Below are positions 59,110 to 64,000 of a stretch of 64,000 nucleotides of DNA, piece after piece. Each line of letters opens with the position of its first letter. The first letter of the stretch is position 1. Source of the stretch: Dryococelus australis (lineage: Eukaryota > Arthropoda > Insecta > Phasmatodea > Phasmatidae). The stretch is taken from positions 32,421,418 through 32,485,417 of the forward strand of contig CM056999.1 in assembly GCA_029891345.1 (NCBI GenBank). Reading direction: 5' to 3'. The position numbers were made by a program, and so were the translations under genes. The notes beneath the pieces are model-generated. The model had not been told where the DNA came from. It saw nothing but the letters and a program-made list of their open reading frames with translations, and did no database searches.

Positions 59110-60394
59110 AGGTACCAGTTAAGTAAAAATTGTCCAAAAAGGATGCTTATTGTTTAATGCTCAAATTCCCATGATGTTTGGTCCTTGATGAAGTTGATTG
59201 GCAGGTATCCTAGGTGACGAGTCAGTAATGGCACAAAAGTGGGGAGGATAAATTTGCAATGGTTCTTCATTGCCTTGCTCAGTACGAAGATGAGCCAGAA
59301 CCAAGAACGATCTGAATAATGTCAATTGTTCGTGCCAAAAACAGAATCCGAATCCGTCTGGCGAAAGTCAGCAGTGCAAACTATCGGCTATAGCCATAGA
59401 TAGCATTTAAAAAAAAAATTACATATTTTCCCGTTGGCTTCGCGTTCCGTTTATATTATATATCGTACAGTTTATATACCACACTGTTGTGGTTAAATGC
59501 AAAGGAGATGAATTACATGCATGTTTTACTCCATTGCCAGGGTTGGTTACGGGGGACTGAGTAAAAAAAAAATTAATAATCTTCAGATAAAAATAAATTC
59601 CAAATAAGTTTATGCAACAATTAAAATGGAATATACACGCAGTATTCATGAATAACTAAAAAGTGAAAAACCTTTGTTAGCCAGAAAACAACAATGGAAA
59701 AACTAGGCAAAGATTGAAAAGACAATATTTATGATAATATATTGTATTTTAATTGTTTTATTTGTTATTGTTTGAAATATGTTTTTAAACTATTTTTTTT
59801 AACTTAATCAAAATGGTTTTCATTAATATTCAATTTTTATTACTGAATTTTAATTAATTTTTATTTAGATATTATTACCTATGAATGTTCATTTCCCGCA
59901 ACGAGATTCGGTAATGGAGAAAGTCCAGCAGTCTTCTGTGTTTAATTCACCTACACCACTGCCACGATATTTCAAAAACATTTATAAGAGCATTTTGATG
60001 TACATTCAGCACGCTTGGAGTAGTTGACATAAATGTTCATTGTCCTCACAGTCTTTCATATATCAATTAACGGGAACGTTCGTAACTTGGAAATAAATGC
60101 CAAAACTGTTTACGAATTAGCACGTGCGGATGTCACAGTTAAAATATTATTAATTTTGTACAAATCTCCTTGGATGAATATTTTTCCGGTACGGAAGGAC
60201 GGAGCGTATTGTAACATGATTTCTTTCGTGCACCGACCGAGACGTCCATCAAATGAAGCGGTAACGTGCATATGTATAACGTAACTATGCCTAAGAGCGT
60301 ATATGTGCCTAAATAGCATCTAAATGGTCTAAAATATGATGCAGGTAGGCAGGTGAAGCTTAAAGTATCGGTAAGTATCGTTGACAGCCAGGTA
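59110..60394. other. AT-rich stretch, no gene recognised
   Basis: Short frames only. Nothing to name. Confidence 0.5.
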
Positions 60395-60602
60395 ATTAGA
60401 GATGAAGCAAGTTTCTCAGAGAAGGTGCTGGATCTGTGATGGAATCGCCCACAGCCTGGAGGAGGCATCCCAGCGTTCGCCTGGAGTGTCTTCGGGAAAC
60501 CACAGAAAGTCTACATCGGAACGGCCGGAACAGGAAGCGAATCCAGGTCCTCCAGAATGCGAGAGTAAACTTTTGCCACTGCCCCATCTCGCTCTGTGCT
60601 AA
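60395..60602 (-). mobile_element. SINE family B copy, minus strand
   Basis: On the minus strand, GAGCGAGATGGGGCAGTGGC (box A region) is followed by CTCGCATTCTGGAGGACCTG and a box B-like GATTCGCTTCC. The body reads TTTCTGTGGTTTCCCGAAGA, then CTCCAGGCGAACGCTGGGAT. This matches a widespread tRNA-derived SINE type whose body has a TTTTCCGTGATTTCCC...CTCCAGGCAAATGCCGGGAT pattern. It is distinct from family A. Confidence 0.8.
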
Positions 60603-61113
60603 ATAAGATAAAACAGGCAGTACATTGAGAGGTCACATACTTAGATGTATGTCCTGTCCTATCATTCCTTGTAGCTTTTTAATCTGATATAGTTACCAAC
60701 TGGTAACGATAAGAATAATTCTATATCTCGATGACATCGTAAATGACAAGTAATAAACTGAATATGTATTATTTAAAATTCAAATATAATTAATTAAAGT
60801 AAGGTTTTATTTATATTAGGAGGCGCACTGCACTGTATATATTTGAATATGTTATTTCGGGGGAGAGGAAAGCCTTTAAGGTGAGAGGACCACGACGTAA
60901 AACAGCTGAAAATTAAAATGTGGTACATATTTAACGCTAAGGTTTTTTTATTGCTTGAAATAGTTTCTGAAGTCAGTCTGATTCACGTATCGATTTCATC
61001 AGTGTGTAATCAGCTCAGAGAATTCTGACAACTTTCAGGTAAAATTACGCTTGGTTTGCAACGAACGGAAATCGTAGAAAGGGCTAAGGGTGGAAGAGGT
61101 ATTCCTAGGTGTC
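60603..61113. other. AT-rich stretch, nothing recognised
   Basis: No frames or repeats stand out. Confidence 0.5.
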
Positions 61114-61284
61114 AGCAAAATACAATTTGCCCACAAGCCTCTGCGTAACCAACTGTACCCCAAACATGTCGGCACCATCAGTGGGCCATGTGTGGCAGCC
61201 GTGGCCCACTGGCTTTCTGCGCTGGCCTGCCTTAAGTAAACCATATGTCGTCAGCCAACTGTTGGTACGTCACTTATGGCCCAG
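61114..61284 (-). repeat. Inverted repeat pair, right copy
   Basis: Complement of 58751-58924. It starts AGCAAAATACAATTTGCCCA and ends CACTTATGGCCCAGCT. No CCCAAGTAGC terminus is next to this copy, so it is a fragment or solo piece of the element to its left. Confidence 0.9.
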
Positions 61285-62199
61285 CTCTTAAACAGTTTAA
61301 GAGTGTCATCGAGCCACTTATCTAGTCAAATTGTGCAACTGAAACACATGCCGCTCCTTGACTTCGTATTAACATTTATAATATTCATAATTTAAAAAAA
61401 ATGTAACAAATATATTAATTATAGTTTGATTATACTTGTATTTGTTATATACTATTTAACTATAAATATAGTAATTGAATTTATAATCACTGAATAACTA
61501 TTTCAGGGATACCTAGAGTGTAAAAATTAATTTAGCATGCCAAGAAAAAAGATTCAGTACCATAAATTTAATGTGTAAACTGTCCCCATCTCCTCCATTG
61601 CGACCACAGTCCAGTTAGCCTCCTAGAGTACAGACGGCGTGTACAGAATACAGAGTTCAGTGTAAAATAAATCATTTCTCGAAAAATGACTAGTCATCGA
61701 TAAATTTTTATCGTCACCTTTTACAACAGCCGACCACTGACTAATGACGGGTAGCAGTTTAATCTACATGGCCATCATGAACGTTTGTAAGGCCTCGCAC
61801 ACTGATAGAAAAAAGTGAATCGGTTAGAAAAATTTATCAGAGCGGAGTCTTCGAGAAAACGTCGTGCCGCCCGCATCTTCCAACGTCCATTCTCGGCACC
61901 GCTAAACCAACACGTTGGAGTGAAAAATGCTGTGGAAAATTGGATGAACACGCTGTGGGAAAACTCCTTTACCGGCGGAATCAAATAAGTCGTTCCACGG
62001 TAGGACCGAGTCCTGCGATGAAGCAGTGGTTGTGAGAAGTAATCTAATGAATGCAACAGGAACTCGCTGTTCCTTAAATGTCTTGTGTACCTGAACCACT
62101 CCGATATCTAGCTAACCCATGCGTAAGTGGCATTTCCCCCCATAGGTACGTACACTCTACTTTATTACTTGAACGAACATTCGTGACAAGCCCTTGTGA
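61285..62199. other. Intergenic stretch, nothing recognised
   Basis: Frames on the minus strand at 61.78-62.10 kb overlap without known domains. Confidence 0.5.
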
Positions 62200-62534
62200 G
62201 TACACTGGGAAAAAAATATTTGGTGGAATCTAATGGAATTTGTTTGAAACAACCAAATGGCATATTTGTCTAGTAGCAATCAAGAGCACTGATTGGAGAA
62301 ACAAAATTATTTGTTTGATATTACTTAGTTGTTTCAACAATGGTATATTGCTGTAATAATAACCGATATATACTGCTGAATCAAGTCAGTTCACAAGTTT
62401 GGCAGAACTACAGCAGTAATTTCTTTTAACCAAATCGTTCTGTTGAACTTCAACATGTCTGTGTTAAAACAACCAAGAAGCTTTTTGGCCTTTTGTGCCT
62501 GTGTTAAAACAAACGTGAATTGATTTGGCTTGGC

Positions 62535-62637
62535 TAGAGAGAGAAAGAGACAGAGGCACGCGCACGCGTGCGTGCGCGTGTGTGTGTGTGTCTCTCTCTC
62601 TCTCTCCCCCCTCCTCCCTCTCTCCCCCTCCCCCTCC
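62535..62637. repeat. GA - CG/TG - CT compound microsatellite
   Basis: A GA-rich run, then alternating purine-pyrimidine sequence with the 12-bp palindrome CGCACGCGTGCG (62561-62572) and a TG run, then a CT/CCT run. The GA and CT arms are complementary to one another across the centre, so the whole tract can fold as a cruciform with a Z-prone core. Confidence 0.9.
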
Positions 62638-62969
62638 ATGCATTTATTGGACTTAATTATTAGTGTTACTTCTTTTAATCATGTAAAAAAAATTTGAGGT
62701 AAAATTTCCTTACATCTAAGTACCTTTCAAATGTGGAGTAAATTTATATCACATGTAAAGTACTATTCCCTAATCGTACGGGGAAAAAAAAAAACCTAAC
62801 TAAAGTGCGGGAGGGGGTGGGAAAACCATACAAGTAAGGTAATATTAACTATATTGTATAATGGAATTATATTTTTTAAAAATACGGGCAATTAGTACTG
62901 TTTATTTTTTTATTACCTATATCCTCTGACGAATAGTAACCGATATGTTTAACATCCGCGACACTTGCC

Positions 62970-63040
62970 GGAGGGTGGGCGTGAACCACGGACTTCTCTC
63001 GCGGTAGGCCGATGTGCTATCCATTACACCACGACGACTA
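62970..63040 (-). repeat. tRNA-like SINE head
   Basis: On the minus strand TGGTGTAATGGATAG (box A, plus-strand about 63017-63031) and AGTCCGTGGTTCACGCCC (box B, plus-strand about 62975-62992) are at tRNA spacing, with GGCCTACCGCGAGAG in between. Not a complete cloverleaf. Confidence 0.6.
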
Positions 63041-64000
63041 CACGAGATCAGAAGTAAATATTAGTGTGTTAAACGATTGTTTCTCCTGCCCGTCCTCCCA
63101 CTTAGCTGCTGCTCCTACTTGTTTCTGGGCGCTGTTATTTCGGAACACACCTCGGAAACGTAATAAAAATAGGTTTATTACTGTACTTTACTCTAGCTTA
63201 TGTTTATAACAAGGGCATTATAGCACAGACGTTTTGAAACACTATGAAATGTCACTGGAATTGATCCATATTGGCAATAGGAACGCAAAAAATAGAAACA
63301 AAACTTTCACATACCTTCAAGAGCAGGTGTAAATTTTTCAAATCCCCATGAAATTACGAGCATATTTGTTTCTTGGTCTGCCATCTTGCACTCGCTCACC
63401 AACCAATCTAGTTGTTCACACGGACGTATACAAATGCTTAAATTTACCATGTCAAAATAGTTTGGCAAATATACGGTTAATTTCAATAAATCGTTTTGTA
63501 AAATCAAGCATGTGTAGGCATTTTAAAAACAAATATATGTTGTTTGCAAAATTTATGTATATAAATAGTTGAGCATACCATACATGAGAAATATGGTATA
63601 GTAAGCAAAACATTCGTTTGATTTGAAAAAATACACCAACAAAATTATTTGTTCAAAACAAAAAAATCACTATATTTACTTCAACAATCGAGTGTTTGAT
63701 TTAATAATAGTTGGTTCGAAACAGCAAAATAAATGTCAACATTATTTATTTGGTTGTTTAGACAATTCCCTTTTCTCAGTGTACAAGTTAAATGTATCTT
63801 GGCGTTTACATATAATCTACATTTTGTGTTTGTAAGTATTACTTTCGATATTGAAGAATGGAATGAAGTTTACAAACAGTAAATTTATCGAATATTAACA
63901 CAGATATTTTGAATTTCTGATCACGTGCTTTTCAAGTCATTTTGGCAAAAAAAAAAAAAAAAACGAAGAATCGTTTTGCGGTTATTACATGGCCATTAAG

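Larger units (their letters stand above)
62204..63780. mobile_element. Candidate TIR element flanked by GTAC
   Basis: The left end is ACTGGGAAAA (62204) and the right end is TTTTCTCAGT (63780). Both are flanked by GTAC (62200-62203 and 63781-63784), a palindromic 4-bp target duplication or site. The interior next to both ends is rich in TTGTTTGAAACAACCAAA-type and TTGTTCAAAACAA-type motifs. No transposase is seen; the middle contains a microsatellite and a tRNA-like segment. It may be a non-autonomous element. Confidence 0.55.

Overview
The window reads as non-coding, transposon-rich nuclear DNA of an animal, most likely an insect with a large genome. The signs are AT-rich sequence without dense genes, several tRNA-headed SINEs, Tc1/mariner-IS630-like transposase fragments, a Helitron with typical animal ends, a Polinton (Maverick), and many mini- and microsatellites. 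I could not fix the species. I found no intact host protein gene, rRNA or functional tRNA. Nearly every open frame is short and is either a repeat artefact or part of a decayed mobile element.

Layout. 1-5 kb: a tRNA-like SINE head, then a diverged tandem array with a period of about 417 bp, then featureless AT-rich DNA. 5.08-5.51 kb: a 12-copy 36-bp minisatellite. 7.1-8.3 kb: a nest of inverted-repeat DNA, a tRNA-like head and a TA-flanked MITE. 8.3-9.6 kb: an unusually GC-rich block with unexplained open frames and a palindromic RFX-type site. 11.1-14.0 kb: two copies of SINE family A flanking the two ends of a decayed DDE transposase. 18.8-19.5 kb: a small Tc1/IS630-like element with long terminal inverted repeats and a TA target duplication. 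20.8-31.5 kb: further family A SINEs, two short tandem arrays, an 82-bp TA run and two dispersed-repeat pairs.

35.0-48.4 kb: an old, heavily decayed Polinton with both terminal inverted repeats. It holds remnants of protein-primed DNA polymerase B, packaging ATPase, retroviral-type integrase, adenovirus-type protease, a phospholipase-A2-like minor capsid piece, a fibre-like piece and the major capsid protein. A Helitron remnant (39.94-41.51 kb) and a tRNA-derived SINE (about 43.3-43.7 kb) have inserted into it. The Polinton therefore predates both, and the order of insertion is readable.

50-64 kb: a tandem family with a period of about 260-290 bp, a 29-bp minisatellite with a nearby inverted unit, an 88-bp four-copy array, a roughly 2.2-kb element with CCCAAGTAGC ends that carries its own internal repeats, a nearly identical inverted 171-174-bp pair separated by 2.2 kb, a second SINE family, and a 1.6-kb element with ACTG-type ends flanked by GTAC.

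The window has no operon or gene network. Its history is one of layered mobile elements. The best candidates for something undescribed are the CCCAAGTAGC element family, the GC-rich block at 8.3-9.6 kb and the conserved SINE A body. I see no new functional system with confidence.
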